From the NCBI GenBank assembly GCA_959600635.1, contig CAUGMN010000003.1, positions 1-64,000 of the forward strand: a stretch of DNA of 64,000 bases. The letters run 5' to 3'. The DNA comes from QAMX01 sp003149835. GTDB taxonomy: Bacteria; Bacillota; Clostridia; Oscillospirales; QAMX01. Both the position numbers and the translations under genes were made by a program. This document shows, in pieces, positions 8,389-17,575 of the stretch. How positions within the stretch are numbered: the first letter of the stretch is position 1; the number at the start of each line of letters is the position of its first letter. The notes below the pieces were generated by a model. That model saw only the letters and a list, made by a program, of their open reading frames with translations, ran no database searches and had not been told where the DNA came from.

Positions 8389-9783
8389 TAAGGGTTCAGG
8401 GCTTTGCTCCGGCGCCGTTTCGGGCGGCAGCGGCTCATTTTCGGCCGGCAGGCGGCGGCGGGCGATCCAGTAGCAGAGCAGGTGCGCCGCAAAGGTGATC
8501 GCCCAAGAGACGGGATAGGAGAGATACAGCGTCGTCAGCGTGCGGTGGTTGGCAAAGATCGTATAAATCCACAGCACGCGCAGGCCGCACGCGCCGGTCA
8601 GCGAGACGATCATCGGCAGAACGGAATAGCCCAGCCCGCGCATCATCCCCGAGCAGACGTCCATGAGCCCGCACAAAAAATACGTCGTGACGATGACGTT
8701 CATGCGCAGCATCCCGAACTCCACAACCGGCTCCTGATCGGTGTAGATGTGCAGAAGCGGCTTTTGCAGCAGCATTGCGATCAGGCCCAGCGCCAGCCCG
8801 ACCGCCGTGACCAGAATCATACAGACGCCGAAGACCCGGTTGATGCGCCGGTACTGCTTTGCGCCGAGGTTCTGGCTGGTAAAGCTGAGCGCGGCCTGAT
8901 AGACCGAGTTCATCGCCGTGTAGATAAAGCCCTCGATGTTTCCGGCGGCGGTGTTTCCCGCCATCGCCAGCGAGTCAAACGAATTGATGGACGACTGGAT
9001 TAACACGTTTGAAATCGAAAAAACGCAGCCTTGCAGGCCCGCCGGCAAGCCGATCCTCATGATTTCCCAAGCCGTTTCCCGATGAATGCGGAGCCGGCGC
9101 AGCTCCACCCGACAGGGTCCGTCCATGCGCATCAGGCAAATCATGATCAGCGCCGCTGAAACGGCCTGTGAGATCACCGTCGCCAGCGCCACGCCGTCCA
9201 CGTCCATTTTGAAAACGATGACGAAAAAGAGATTTAAAATTACGTTCAGCACGCCGGCGGCGACGAGAAAGTAGAGCGGCCGCTTTGTGTCGCCCATCGA
9301 ACGCAGAATCGCCGCGCCGAAATTGTAGAGCATCGAAACCGGCATCCCGCAGAAAATGATGCGCATATAGACCACCGACAGATCGATGACGTCCGCCGGC
9401 GTATCCATCCATTCCAGCAGCGGCCGGGCCAGGATGACGCCCACGACCACCAAAATGCAGCCGCACACGAGGCTCAGCGAAACCGCCGTATGCACGGCTC
9501 TGCCGATTTTTTCCCGCTCGCCGGCGCCGTACAGCCGCGCGACGAGGACGTTGGCGCCGATCGACAGCCCGATGAAGGCGTTGACGATCAGATTCGTCAG
9601 CGCGCCGGTCGAGCCGACCGCCGCCAGCGCCTGATCTCCGGCATACCGCCCGACGACCGCGAGGTCGGCGGCGTTGAAAAGCAACTGTAAAACGCCGGAG
9701 AGCATCAGCGGCAGGGAAAACATCAGAATTTTCCCCGCCAGCGGCCCCCGGCACATATCCATCTCATACCTCTGTTTTGCCAT
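8362..9783 (-). CDS. MATE family efflux transporter
   Basis: 473 residues with about 12 hydrophobic segments in two similar halves. The hallmark N-terminal stretch is PLMLSGVLQLLFNAADLAVVGR, read here in parts (LSGVLQLLFNAAD, VGRYAGDQALAAVGS), as in MATE cation/drug antiporters. An alternative start at the second in-frame Met (MDMCRG) matches many relatives better. The first ATG is kept because it has an upstream GGGGAG. The C-terminal tail is Pro/Glu rich. Substrate is unknown. It is monocistronic, with an extended -10 promoter at 9850-9858. Confidence 0.92.
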   Translation of the reverse strand: MAKQRYEMDMCRGPLAGKILMFSLPLMLSGVLQLLFNAADLAVVGRYAGDQALAAVGSTGALTNLIVNAFIGLSIGANVLVARLYGAGEREKIGRAVHTAVSLSLVCGCILVVVGVILARPLLEWMDTPADVIDLSVVYMRIIFCGMPVSMLYNFGAAILRSMGDTKRPLYFLVAAGVLNVILNLFFVIVFKMDVDGVALATVISQAVSAALIMICLMRMDGPCRVELRRLRIHRETAWEIMRIGLPAGLQGCVFSISNVLIQSSINSFDSLAMAGNTAAGNIEGFIYTAMNSVYQAALSFTSQNLGAKQYRRINRVFGVCMILVTAVGLALGLIAMLLQKPLLHIYTDQEPVVEFGMLRMNVIVTTYFLCGLMDVCSGMMRGLGYSVLPMIVSLTGACGLRVLWIYTIFANHRTLTTLYLSYPVSWAITFAAHLLCYWIARRRLPAENEPLPPETAPEQSPEPLKDEAAVIG

Positions 9784-9849
9784 ATCCGGCTGTTTCTCCC
9801 CGTCTGCCCGCGTTTTCTTTGGCTTTCAGCCGCTTTGCTAAGCGTATAC

Positions 9850-9858
9850 ATTATAGCA
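9850..9858 (-). promoter_or_regulatory. Extended -10 promoter of MATE gene
   Basis: On the minus strand TGCTATAAT, about 67 bp upstream of the MATE start. Confidence 0.7.
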
Positions 9859-9959
9859 TAAGCGCCGTACCGGAGCAAGCCCGTTTTTGAGAATCGCCGA
9901 CGCTTCCCGCCGTCACAGCCGTCGGTTTCAGGCTGGAAATCCCGCCGAACCGTGCGGTT

Positions 9960-10390
9960 GGGCGGCACGTTTTGTAAAATTCAAAAACGCTTTGTCGTGC
10001 CCGCATGGGCGGCCGGCACGTTTTATGAAATTCCAAAAACGTTTCATTGTGCCCGTTCGGGCGACCGGTACGTTTCATGAAATTCAAAAAACGATCCGTT
10101 CTACCCGTAGGGGCGCACCTATGTGTGCGCCCGCCCCGCCGCCGCGCCGAACCCTTTTCGCGGGCGGACACGCAGGTCCGCCCCTACGGATGATGGGAAC
10201 GTCATATAAAACCCCAAAAACGTTTGATTCCGCCGTACGGGTGGTTGGCGCGTTTCACGGAATGCCAAAAAAACGTTCCATTGTGCCCGTGCAAATGACC
10301 GACACGTTTCGAAAAATCCCAAAAACGTTCCATTGTGCCCGTGCGGGTGGTTGGAACGTTTCATAGAATCAGAAAACGATCCGTTCTACC
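9960..10390. repeat. Degenerate ~51-bp tandem repeat array
   Basis: Seven or so imperfect copies of a unit of about 51 bp. Each contains ACGTTTCATGAAATTC-like and CAAAAACGTTTCATTGTGCC-like segments ending in CCCGTRCGGG. The array is interrupted by REP-like palindromes. Reading frames through it give short repeated peptides, but no start, ribosome site or promoter supports a gene. The whole 9784-10522 gap otherwise holds only the MATE promoter. Confidence 0.7.
10104..10190. repeat. Paired REP-like palindromes
   Basis: CCCGTAGGGGCGCACC...GGTGTGCGCCCGCC-type palindrome at 10104-10135 and an inverted relative (GGGCGGACACGCAGGTCCGC then CCCTACGG) at 10161-10190. Together they resemble a bacterial interspersed mosaic element. 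Confidence 0.6.
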
Positions 10391-10420
10391 CGTAGGGGCG
10401 CACCTGTGTGTGCGCCCGCC
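10389..10420. repeat. REP-like palindrome
   Basis: Another copy of the CCCGTAGGGGCGCACCTGTG unit with its palindromic GTGCGCCCGCC end, at the edge of the 51-bp array. Confidence 0.6.
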
Positions 10421-10522
10421 CCGCCGTGCGGGCTTCCGCACAGAACAGCGGCGGCGAAAAGCGCGGCCAAGCAAAGCGCCGCAGCTTTTCGCCGCCGTCC
10501 TGACCGCCCTGCAAGGCGGCTG

Positions 10523-11953
10523 TCAGAGCGTTTCAAGCTTAATGAGGTTGGTATTGCCCGATCTTCCGTTCGGCAAACCGCCGGTGATGACAATGTTGTC
10601 GCCCTTCTCGGCCATGCCGGAGTTTTTGGCGGCGATGATCGCGTGGTAAAAAAGCACGTCGGTGGACTGAAACTCCTCGCTCATCACCGGCTGGACGCCC
10701 CATGACAGCGCCAGCTTGCGCCATACCTTCTCCTCGGTCGTCATGCCGATGATCGGCTTGGGCGAGCGGAAGCGGGAGACCATGCGCGCCGTCGCGCCGC
10801 TGCGCGTGCAGACGACGATGAGACGCGCGTCGATATCAATCGAGAGCGCGGCCGTCGAATGCGAAACCGCGTCGATGGTGTTGCGGATTTTGAAATTGGA
10901 GTTTCGGAACCGCTTGGCATAGTCGATATCCTTCTCCGTTTCTTCGGCAATTCGGCTCATCGCCTCGACCGCCGCGACCGGATAACGCCCCATGGCCGTC
11001 TCGCCGGAGAGCATAATCGCGCTGGTTCCGTCGTAGACGGCGTTGGCCACGTCGGAGATCTCGGCGCGCGTCGGGCGCGGCTTCTCGATCATCGATTCGA
11101 GCATCTCCGTCGCCGTGATGACGCGCTTGCCGCGGAAGCGGCAGGCGGTAATCAGATGCTTCTGGATCGCCGGCAGCTCTTCAAAGGGGATCTCCACGCC
11201 CATGTCGCCGCGCGCGACCATGATCCCGTCGCTGTGCTCAATGATCTCCTCGATGTTGTCGACGCCCGAGCGGTTTTCGATCTTGGCGATGAGATCGATG
11301 TGTTTGCCGCCGTTAGAGTCCAGGAATTCACGGACGTTCACCAGATCCTGCTTGCAGGACACAAACGAGCAGGCGATGAAATCCACGTCCTGCTGAATGC
11401 CGAACAGCAGATCGGCCTTGTCCTGCTCGCTCAGGTAATCCTGTTTGAGCACCTTGTTTGGAAAGCTCATGCTCTTGCGGTCGGACAGCTCGCCGCCGAT
11501 CAGCACGCGGCAGACCACGTCCGCTCCCGCCAGCTCCGTGACCTCGAAGATCACAAGGCCGTTATTGAGCAGAATCCTGTCGCCCGGCCGCAGCTCTTCG
11601 GCCAAATGCTTATACGACACCGACACGCGCCGCTCGTCGCCCTCGATCTCGTCGGCGGTAAAGGCAAACGTGTCGCCGTCGTTGAGCGTCACCTTATGCT
11701 CCCGAAACGTCTTGATCCGGTACTCCGGCCCTTTTGTATCCAGCATCAGCGCGATCGGCGCGTTCAGCTTTTCCCGCACCTTCCGCACCAGCGCCATGCG
11801 CCCGGCGTGCTCCTCGTGCGTCCCGTGAGAAAAATTGAACCGCGCCACGTTCATCCCCGCGCGCACCATTTTCGTCAGCGTCTCCTCATCAGAGCAGGCG
11901 GGACCCATCGTACAGATGATTTTGGTTTTTTTCATATTTTTTCGACACTCCAT
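10523..11953 (-). CDS. pyk: Pyruvate kinase
   Basis: Converts phosphoenolpyruvate and ADP to pyruvate and ATP, the last glycolytic step, in the cytoplasm. The 476 residues show KTKIICTMGPAC at the start, NFSHGTHEEH, LDTKGPEYRIKTF, IARGDMG-type (MVARGDMGVEIPFEELP) and the signature ATEMLESMIEKPRPTRAEI. A normal C-terminal regulatory domain follows, and there is no extra PEP-utiliser domain. The start used (MECRKNMKK) has GGGGA seven bases upstream. MKKTKI at 11935 is the alternative. The gene is monocistronic with an extended -10 at 12049-12057. Confidence 0.96.
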   Translation of the reverse strand: MECRKNMKKTKIICTMGPACSDEETLTKMVRAGMNVARFNFSHGTHEEHAGRMALVRKVREKLNAPIALMLDTKGPEYRIKTFREHKVTLNDGDTFAFTADEIEGDERRVSVSYKHLAEELRPGDRILLNNGLVIFEVTELAGADVVCRVLIGGELSDRKSMSFPNKVLKQDYLSEQDKADLLFGIQQDVDFIACSFVSCKQDLVNVREFLDSNGGKHIDLIAKIENRSGVDNIEEIIEHSDGIMVARGDMGVEIPFEELPAIQKHLITACRFRGKRVITATEMLESMIEKPRPTRAEISDVANAVYDGTSAIMLSGETAMGRYPVAAVEAMSRIAEETEKDIDYAKRFRNSNFKIRNTIDAVSHSTAALSIDIDARLIVVCTRSGATARMVSRFRSPKPIIGMTTEEKVWRKLALSWGVQPVMSEEFQSTDVLFYHAIIAAKNSGMAEKGDNIVITGGLPNGRSGNTNLIKLETL

Positions 11954-12048
11954 GTTATTTCCCCATTTTTGCTGTCGAATCGTAAAGAATCTCACGCCGT
12001 TCTCATCGCAAAAACGCCAAATCGGCCATATTAAAATCAATCGAGTAC

Positions 12049-12057
12049 ATAATACCA
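12049..12057 (-). promoter_or_regulatory. Extended -10 promoter of pyk
   Basis: On the minus strand TGGTATTAT, about 95 bp before the chosen pyk start. Confidence 0.6.
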
Positions 12058-12097
12058 CACTTTATTGTTTTTTTCAAGAGGCAGAGGGGCATTCAGC

Positions 12098-12140
12098 AAA
12101 AGAAACCGGCGCGCTCCTCAGAGGCGCGCCGGTTTCTTTG
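12098..12140 (-). terminator. Terminator of SLH protein gene
   Basis: A 16-bp stem AAAGAAACCGGCGCGC / GCGCGCCGGTTTCTTT with a short loop. On the minus strand it ends in TTTCTTTTG. Confidence 0.85.
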
Positions 12141-12173
12141 CTCTCCGCGCCGTTCTTCACGGCGCCGGACGGG

Positions 12174-15100
12174 TTATTTCAGAATTTTTTCCGCATAGCG
12201 GCGGATCAGCGCCGCCGCTTCGGAGCGCATCGCTTCGCCTTTCGGTTCCAGCGCCATGCTGCCGCGGCCCTCGATTAAGCCCGAGGCGACCGCCCACTCC
12301 ATCGCGTCTTCGGCGTAGGGGGCGATTTCATCCGCATCCTTGTATGCCGCGAGATCGGTCCGGGCCGATGTATCGCACTGCCTCAGCGCGGCGTAGCGGC
12401 AGAAAATCAGCACCATCTGCTCGCGCGTGATCAGATCATCCGGCCCGAAACGGCCGCTGCCGTCGCCGTAACCGAGGACGATGCCCTCGGCGGCCGCCCA
12501 ATCGACCGCGTCTGTATACCACGCGCCGGACGCGAGATCGGTAAAGCACGCCTTGGGGGAGCCCGCCGGGTTTCCTTCCATATTCCAGAGCATCTGAACG
12601 ATCATCGCGCGCGTCAGCAGCAGGTCGGGCTCGAACCGGTCTCCGCCCGTGCCCTCCATCACGCCGCTGCGGAAGACGTACATCACGTCGTCATAGAACC
12701 AGTCGTCCTTGTCCACGTCGCTGAACGGATTGGTCGCAAACGCCGCGTCTATCGCAACCGCCCCGGCAGGCATGACAAACCGATATTTGCCGTCGGCTTC
12801 GGTCGCTTCGATCGCCTTGCCGTCGGCTCCGGTCACGGTGATTTCGCTCAGCCAGTAGTTCTCCAAGGGTATGGCGGTGATCTCCACCAGCGTCCCCGCC
12901 GCGGCCCTGTTGACCGAAACGGTCACGGAACCGTTTTGCATCTCTTGAATGGATATGGGGTAAGTGACGACGATTCCGCCCGGTGTATTGGCGCTCCATT
13001 GGGCGGTCAGGACGGCGTCGGCATCCCCTACGGTATAAGCCGCTCCGCCGCTGTAAATCTGGCCGTCGCCGTCTTGCCAGCCTTTAAAGGAGTATCCGGC
13101 ACGGCTGGGGACAGGCAGGTCAAAGCTGTCGCCTGCGGCCCGCTGTTCATATACGATATCGGCGGAATATCCCGTTTTCAACGTGACCGTAAGCGTACCG
13201 GTTCCCACCGGCACCTTCAAATCGCGCACGACGCCGCCGGCTCCGGCCGCCGCAACGGCCTCTTGCAGGGTGTCATAGAAAGCCATGTTCCACTGGTCGA
13301 TTACGACGGCGGCCGCCGGGGCCAAATCATCCTCGTCGATGTCCGCCTGGCTTCTGGCGGGGAAGATCATGTCGGTTGCGTTGACCGTATCTCCCAACGG
13401 GCCGAGCGCAATGCTGGCGTAATTGGGGTCGCTCAGGTAATTGCCGGTGAAATCCAGCTCCTCATCGTCTTTTTCAAGGTAATAGATCCCCATGGCGGCG
13501 TTATTCAGATTGTCGGTGTCCATCACGTTGTCTGTGACCGTCACGGAGACGTTTTCGCTGTAATACGCTCCGCCGTTGTTTTTCGGCGCCTCTATGTGGA
13601 TAAAGCGCTGCTGCCGAACGGCGGGGTCGGAATCCCGGAAGCTGTTGCCGCGAATGACAATCCGGCTGCCTGCCTCCGGCGTGATCTGAATGGCGTCCCA
13701 GTCCACGTTGTCAAAGGTACAGCCGGTGACGCTGATCTCGCCGGTCAGGCGGGAGGCATAGATCGCGGAGAGCTTGTTCTGGATGTTGTTGATATCTTGA
13801 AAGACGACGTTCTGAACCGTCCCGCCGCTTTTGTCGAAATGGACGGTGATGTTGCCGCTGAGAATGTGGTTTTCACCCGTCTCCGGGTCTTTGCCGTCCA
13901 GAACCGCGCCCGCGGGCAGCTTCACATCCAATACATTCGAGCGGTCTGCGTTGTGAACGTCGGCCAGCAGAAGAATGGTTTCTCCCGGCTGCACGGCGTT
14001 GACGGCGGCGAGCAGCGTTTTGTATTCCTGATCGTTGATCTTTGCGACAGCGGGCGCGCTCTCAGCGACAACGCCGTAGCTGCCGCTGCCGTTATCGACC
14101 GGTTCAAAACCCTCGGCGCAGAGCGATTCCTCCACCGCGGCGGCAAAAATACCGCCGGAGACCTTCACCGGCGTGCCGGTCGCGGCAGACAGCTTATCCT
14201 TGAAATTGCCGCCTGAAATTTCGACCGGGCCGCTGAGATCCGCGGAAATATCCGTCTTCCCGCCGCTGGTCACCTTGTTTTCAAACGTGCCGCCTTCGAT
14301 CTGAATCGTACCCGTACCGCCGTTTCCAAAAAACGCGTTGTTGTTCGGCACATTCCGCGTAAAGACGCCGCCGCGAATGACGACAGAGCCTTCTCCCGAG
14401 GTATAAACCATGCGATAGGAGGTGCCTGCGCCGCCGTTCCCCAGTGTGTATGTGCCGCCGTTGACGGTCAGAACGCCGCCGTCGGAAGCGATCGCGCCGT
14501 TCATCCTGCCGTATACGGTGGCGTTGTTGATCGTCATAACGGCTTCGCCCGAACCGCCGCCGTTGGCGATGGCGTAAGCATAGCCGCCATTCACATAGTT
14601 ATCGCAGGCCGTAAAGAAGCCTCCGTTGATGGTCGCCGTGCCGAAGTTGCGCAGGGCGTTGCCGCGCTGCACCAAGTTAGCGTCCGTGCGGTCGGTATTT
14701 TCATCGCCGAAGGTTCCGCCGTTAATGGTCAGGACGCCGTAGTTTTCAACGGCATGACGGCCCTGATCCTCGACATTGGTGGTATAAATGGCGCCGGTTT
14801 TCGCCGCGCTGCTGTCGTTGATCGTCAGATCGCCCTGGTTTTTGATAAAGGCGTCTTGATTGACGCCGATCAGCCGGCAGCCGTTCAGATCCAGCGTGAC
14901 CGTCATGCCCTCGGGAATTCCAATGTACTGGCCCTCGGTGCCCGTAACATCCGCCAAAAGGACGAGCTCCACCGTCCGGCCGGCCTCAGCCTCCCGAACC
15001 GCGGCTTCCAGCGCGCCTGTCAGCGACGCATAGCGCGTTCCGTTCACTTCGGCCAGGAACAGATCGACAATGGCGTCAAAGATCTCTTCCTCACTTTTCG

Positions 15101-16088
15101 CCTCTCCGCCTACCGTCCATGTGTTGCCCTGGACGGAAACCGCGGCGTCGGCCGCCAGACCGCCGGCTTTGATCAGCTCGCCGCCGTCGTCTTCAACGTC
15201 CGTAAAGCTGTTGCCGGAAATCGTGACAACGCTGCCCTCCCCGATGTGGCCGAACCGGATCGCGCGGTCGTTTCCGTTAGCGATATCGTTGTTCTCGATG
15301 ACAATTTGACCCTTGCTGGGGCAGGGGGTTCCGCCTAAGGAGCCGTCCTGTACGGCGATGGCGTTATGCCCCAGTCCGTCGAAGGAGCTTTCCCGCACCG
15401 TTATGCCGTCGACCGCCTGCACATAGACGCCCTGGAAGGCCGTCTGCACCGCGCAGTTTTCAATGACGAAATTTTTCAGCGGGTTGGTCGTGTTGCCCAC
15501 ATGGAGCAGCTTGTTGCGCAGGTTGTTGACCGACGAGTCGTTCCCCGTATAGCTGCAATTTCTGATGGTAAATCCGTCGATCTCGCAGAAAGGCGCGGAA
15601 TCGGCGCCGATATAGACAGACTTTGTAAAGTGGATGTTTTCCAGCGTGAGATTGCTGATCTCCCAGTAGCTGTAATAGCTGTTGGCCGTGCCGTTGAGCG
15701 GCTGTCCGTTCACAGGATGGGTGCCCTCGCCGTAAATATGGCCCGTAGCGATATCCAGACCGTCTATCACCGTCTTTTCCGAGCCCTCGGCGCCTCTGAT
15801 GGTGACGTCCGTTAAGCTCCGGTGCAAATGCATCGGACCGCTTTCCGCGCTGTTGCTGCTTTTCTCGGTCTGCCGCAGCGCGCCGGCTCCCAGCTCGCCG
15901 GCGGCCAGCTGAATGACATCGCCGTCGCGCGCCGCGTCCAGAGCCTCTTGGAGAGTCTCATACGGTGTCTGCACGCCGCCGCGCGTAATGGTGGCCGCGA
16001 CGGGGCCGTCCGACGCCAGCGCAGCGACGGGCAGCACGCACAGCAGCGCCGTCAGCACGGCCAAAACCGATAGTATACGCCTTTTCAT
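12174..16088 (-). CDS. SLH-anchored parallel beta-helix surface protein
   Basis: 1304 residues, exported. The start MKRRILSVLAVLTALLCVLP is preceded by GGAGGAAGG and opens a classic signal peptide ending ALASD. Residues of roughly 50-880 are pectate-lyase-like right-handed beta-helix repeats (many short N-x-I/V-x-G-N rungs such as VIENCAVQ and ITINGGTF-like turns). They resemble polysaccharide-binding or degrading helices, but no catalytic set is identifiable. An InlB-type repeat (about 966-1040, ending FKGW...AQW) and a divergent bacterial repeat follow. Three S-layer homology modules (about 1120-1304, FSDVDKDDWFYDDV, FTDLASGAWYTDAV, YKDADEIAPYAEDA) would bind cell-wall polymers. The role is probably adhesion or glycan binding. 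Confidence 0.9.
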   Translation of the reverse strand: MKRRILSVLAVLTALLCVLPVAALASDGPVAATITRGGVQTPYETLQEALDAARDGDVIQLAAGELGAGALRQTEKSSNSAESGPMHLHRSLTDVTIRGAEGSEKTVIDGLDIATGHIYGEGTHPVNGQPLNGTANSYYSYWEISNLTLENIHFTKSVYIGADSAPFCEIDGFTIRNCSYTGNDSSVNNLRNKLLHVGNTTNPLKNFVIENCAVQTAFQGVYVQAVDGITVRESSFDGLGHNAIAVQDGSLGGTPCPSKGQIVIENNDIANGNDRAIRFGHIGEGSVVTISGNSFTDVEDDGGELIKAGGLAADAAVSVQGNTWTVGGEAKSEEEIFDAIVDLFLAEVNGTRYASLTGALEAAVREAEAGRTVELVLLADVTGTEGQYIGIPEGMTVTLDLNGCRLIGVNQDAFIKNQGDLTINDSSAAKTGAIYTTNVEDQGRHAVENYGVLTINGGTFGDENTDRTDANLVQRGNALRNFGTATINGGFFTACDNYVNGGYAYAIANGGGSGEAVMTINNATVYGRMNGAIASDGGVLTVNGGTYTLGNGGAGTSYRMVYTSGEGSVVIRGGVFTRNVPNNNAFFGNGGTGTIQIEGGTFENKVTSGGKTDISADLSGPVEISGGNFKDKLSAATGTPVKVSGGIFAAAVEESLCAEGFEPVDNGSGSYGVVAESAPAVAKINDQEYKTLLAAVNAVQPGETILLLADVHNADRSNVLDVKLPAGAVLDGKDPETGENHILSGNITVHFDKSGGTVQNVVFQDINNIQNKLSAIYASRLTGEISVTGCTFDNVDWDAIQITPEAGSRIVIRGNSFRDSDPAVRQQRFIHIEAPKNNGGAYYSENVSVTVTDNVMDTDNLNNAAMGIYYLEKDDEELDFTGNYLSDPNYASIALGPLGDTVNATDMIFPARSQADIDEDDLAPAAAVVIDQWNMAFYDTLQEAVAAAGAGGVVRDLKVPVGTGTLTVTLKTGYSADIVYEQRAAGDSFDLPVPSRAGYSFKGWQDGDGQIYSGGAAYTVGDADAVLTAQWSANTPGGIVVTYPISIQEMQNGSVTVSVNRAAAGTLVEITAIPLENYWLSEITVTGADGKAIEATEADGKYRFVMPAGAVAIDAAFATNPFSDVDKDDWFYDDVMYVFRSGVMEGTGGDRFEPDLLLTRAMIVQMLWNMEGNPAGSPKACFTDLASGAWYTDAVDWAAAEGIVLGYGDGSGRFGPDDLITREQMVLIFCRYAALRQCDTSARTDLAAYKDADEIAPYAEDAMEWAVASGLIEGRGSMALEPKGEAMRSEAAALIRRYAEKILK

Positions 16089-16240
16089 ATTCCTTCCTCC
16101 TGATATTTGGATATTCAGATCCTCTTTTGCGGATCGGTATCGCCTTAAAACGACATGGGCCGCTTCGCTGCGGCGTCCGGTTTTCAGCATAGACATGCTC
16201 CGGTTTTTGGGTTTTTCCACCCGTTCAGCCGCCGAATGCG
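16089..16240 (-). promoter_or_regulatory. Structured 5' leader of the SLH gene (unassigned)
   Basis: Read on the minus strand, the leader has nested hairpins: CCGG...CCGG enclosing AGCAT/ATGCT, then CCGC-AGCGAA-GCGG, then GCGATACCGATCC with GGATC. It is GC-rich compared with the AT-rich DNA upstream. I do not recognise it as a known riboswitch. Confidence 0.35.
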
Positions 16241-16640
16241 CGCGTTACACATTTCAGTGTTATTTGGTGTTAAAATGAAACATGAAATATTTTTAGCGAC
16301 GCTTCATCGGTAAATAATAATTTTTTATTATGCCACAGTTCAAGGTCCAAAAGCTTTTTATTTATTATAATCGCGCCCATCTTCCGTGTCAAATCCCGTA
16401 TGTCGCGAAAAAAGTTGATTTTTTCGTCGCTTTTTGCAATAAATGAAAGTTTACCCCCCCCCCCGTATTTTTATATTTTTTTATATTTTTTTGTTCATCT
16501 CTATTTGTCGTTTTTATTCTTTATTCGTCGTACGGGCGGGGGTTTTTATGCGGGCGGGCAATCGTTGGCGCCGTGCTGCGGCATACTGCCCGCCCGCAGA
16601 TCATATAGTGGATATAGCGCCCGGTCCGCCGATACAAAAT
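16241..16640. other. AT-rich intergenic region with C11 tract
   Basis: This AT-rich stretch presumably contains the SLH gene promoter, which I cannot place with confidence. An 11-base C homopolymer (16454-16464) is followed by two TTTTTATA-type repeats. Reading frames here lack ribosome sites and look like chance. Confidence 0.5.
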
Positions 16641-16662
16641 CCGTGCAAACGGCCGGTGGATG

Positions 16663-16671
16663 TGGTATAAT
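16663..16671 (+). promoter_or_regulatory. Extended -10 promoter
   Basis: TGGTATAAT, about 100 bp upstream of the flavoprotein gene. Confidence 0.7.
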
Positions 16672-16772
16672 ATTTTTGACTGTAACCCTGTGTCCCGCTC
16701 CGCCTTAGCCGTTCCCGGCAGGGAACGGAGCGGCGGCCGGAATCCAGACAAATCGATTGGAGGAACGAAACG

Positions 16773-17396
16773 ATGAAGGTTTTGCTGATTAACGGCAGTC
16801 CGCACGAGCGGGGCTGTACCTATACCGCGCTGTCCGAGGTCGCCGCCGCGCTTGAACGCGAGGGAGTCGGAACGGAAATCGTCCACATCGGCGGCGGCGC
16901 CATCGCCGGCTGTTCCGGCTGCGGCGGCTGCCGAAAGGGCGGCGGCTGTATTCACCAAAACGACAGCGTCAACCGGATTTCGCAGAAAGCCATGGAGAGC
17001 GACGGCTTCGTCATCGGCTCGCCCGTCCACTATGCGGCCGCCTCCGGCGCGCTTACCGCGCTGCTCGACCGCTGCTTCTATTCCAACAGCGCGGCCTTTG
17101 CGTATAAGCCCGCGGCCTGCGTGCTCTCGTGCCGCCGCGCCGGGGCGACGGCGGCGTTTGAACAGCTCAACAAGTATTTTACGATCTCAAATATGCCCGT
17201 GGTTTCCTCTAATTATTGGAACATGGTGCACGGCAACACGCCCGAAGAGGTCCGTCAGGATCTCGAAGGCATGCAGATCATGCGCATCCTCGGCAGAAAC
17301 ATGGCGTGGCTGCTCAAATGTATCGACGCGGGCAAGCAAAACGGCGTCGGCCGCCCGGAGAGCGAGCCGAAAATCAGGACGAATTTCATCCGCTGA
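16773..17396 (+). CDS. NADPH-dependent FMN reductase family protein
   Basis: 207 residues. Flavodoxin-like fold: MKVLLINGSPHERGCT phosphate-binding loop at the N-terminus and GSPVHYAAASG (about 82-92) contacting the flavin ring. A Cys-rich loop (Cys47, Cys50, Cys53, Cys59) is typical of the iron-sulfur flavoprotein/multimeric flavodoxin group and may hold a 4Fe-4S cluster. It is probably a cytoplasmic FMN-dependent oxidoreductase; electron donor and substrate are unknown. The start is preceded by TTGGAGGAA. It is monocistronic, ending at the 17485-17525 terminator. Confidence 0.9.
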   Translation: MKVLLINGSPHERGCTYTALSEVAAALEREGVGTEIVHIGGGAIAGCSGCGGCRKGGGCIHQNDSVNRISQKAMESDGFVIGSPVHYAAASGALTALLDRCFYSNSAAFAYKPAACVLSCRRAGATAAFEQLNKYFTISNMPVVSSNYWNMVHGNTPEEVRQDLEGMQIMRILGRNMAWLLKCIDAGKQNGVGRPESEPKIRTNFIR

Positions 17397-17484
17397 GCCG
17401 CGCCGTCCGGCGCGCCGGAGCGGAGCGGCGGGACGGAGACGGCCGCCGCGGCAGCTTCACGCCATCTGCCTAAAATAGAAAGCA

Positions 17485-17525
17485 AAAACGCGCCGGGGAA
17501 AGCGCTTTTCCCCGGCGCGTTTTCT
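17485..17525. terminator. Bidirectional terminator
   Basis: AAAACGCGCCGGGGAA pairs with TTCCCCGGCGCGTTTT around a small loop, with A and T tracts on both sides. It serves the convergent flavoprotein and HD genes. Confidence 0.9.
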
Positions 17526-17575
17526 GATTTTATTGTTATCTGCCGCCGCCAACGAGACGACGCCCGCAGAACCGC

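Noticed and set aside
9887..10366. Reading frame of 159 codons through the repeat array
   Set aside because: The frame is created by the 51-bp repeats. It has no ribosome site or promoter and matches no protein family.
9960..10390. Possible CRISPR array
   Set aside because: Units are contiguous and degenerate, with no constant repeat alternating with unique spacers, and no cas genes are present.
16400..16708. Small membrane protein gene on +
   Set aside because: The frame starts in AT-rich DNA without a ribosome site and crosses the C11 tract and the flavoprotein promoter.
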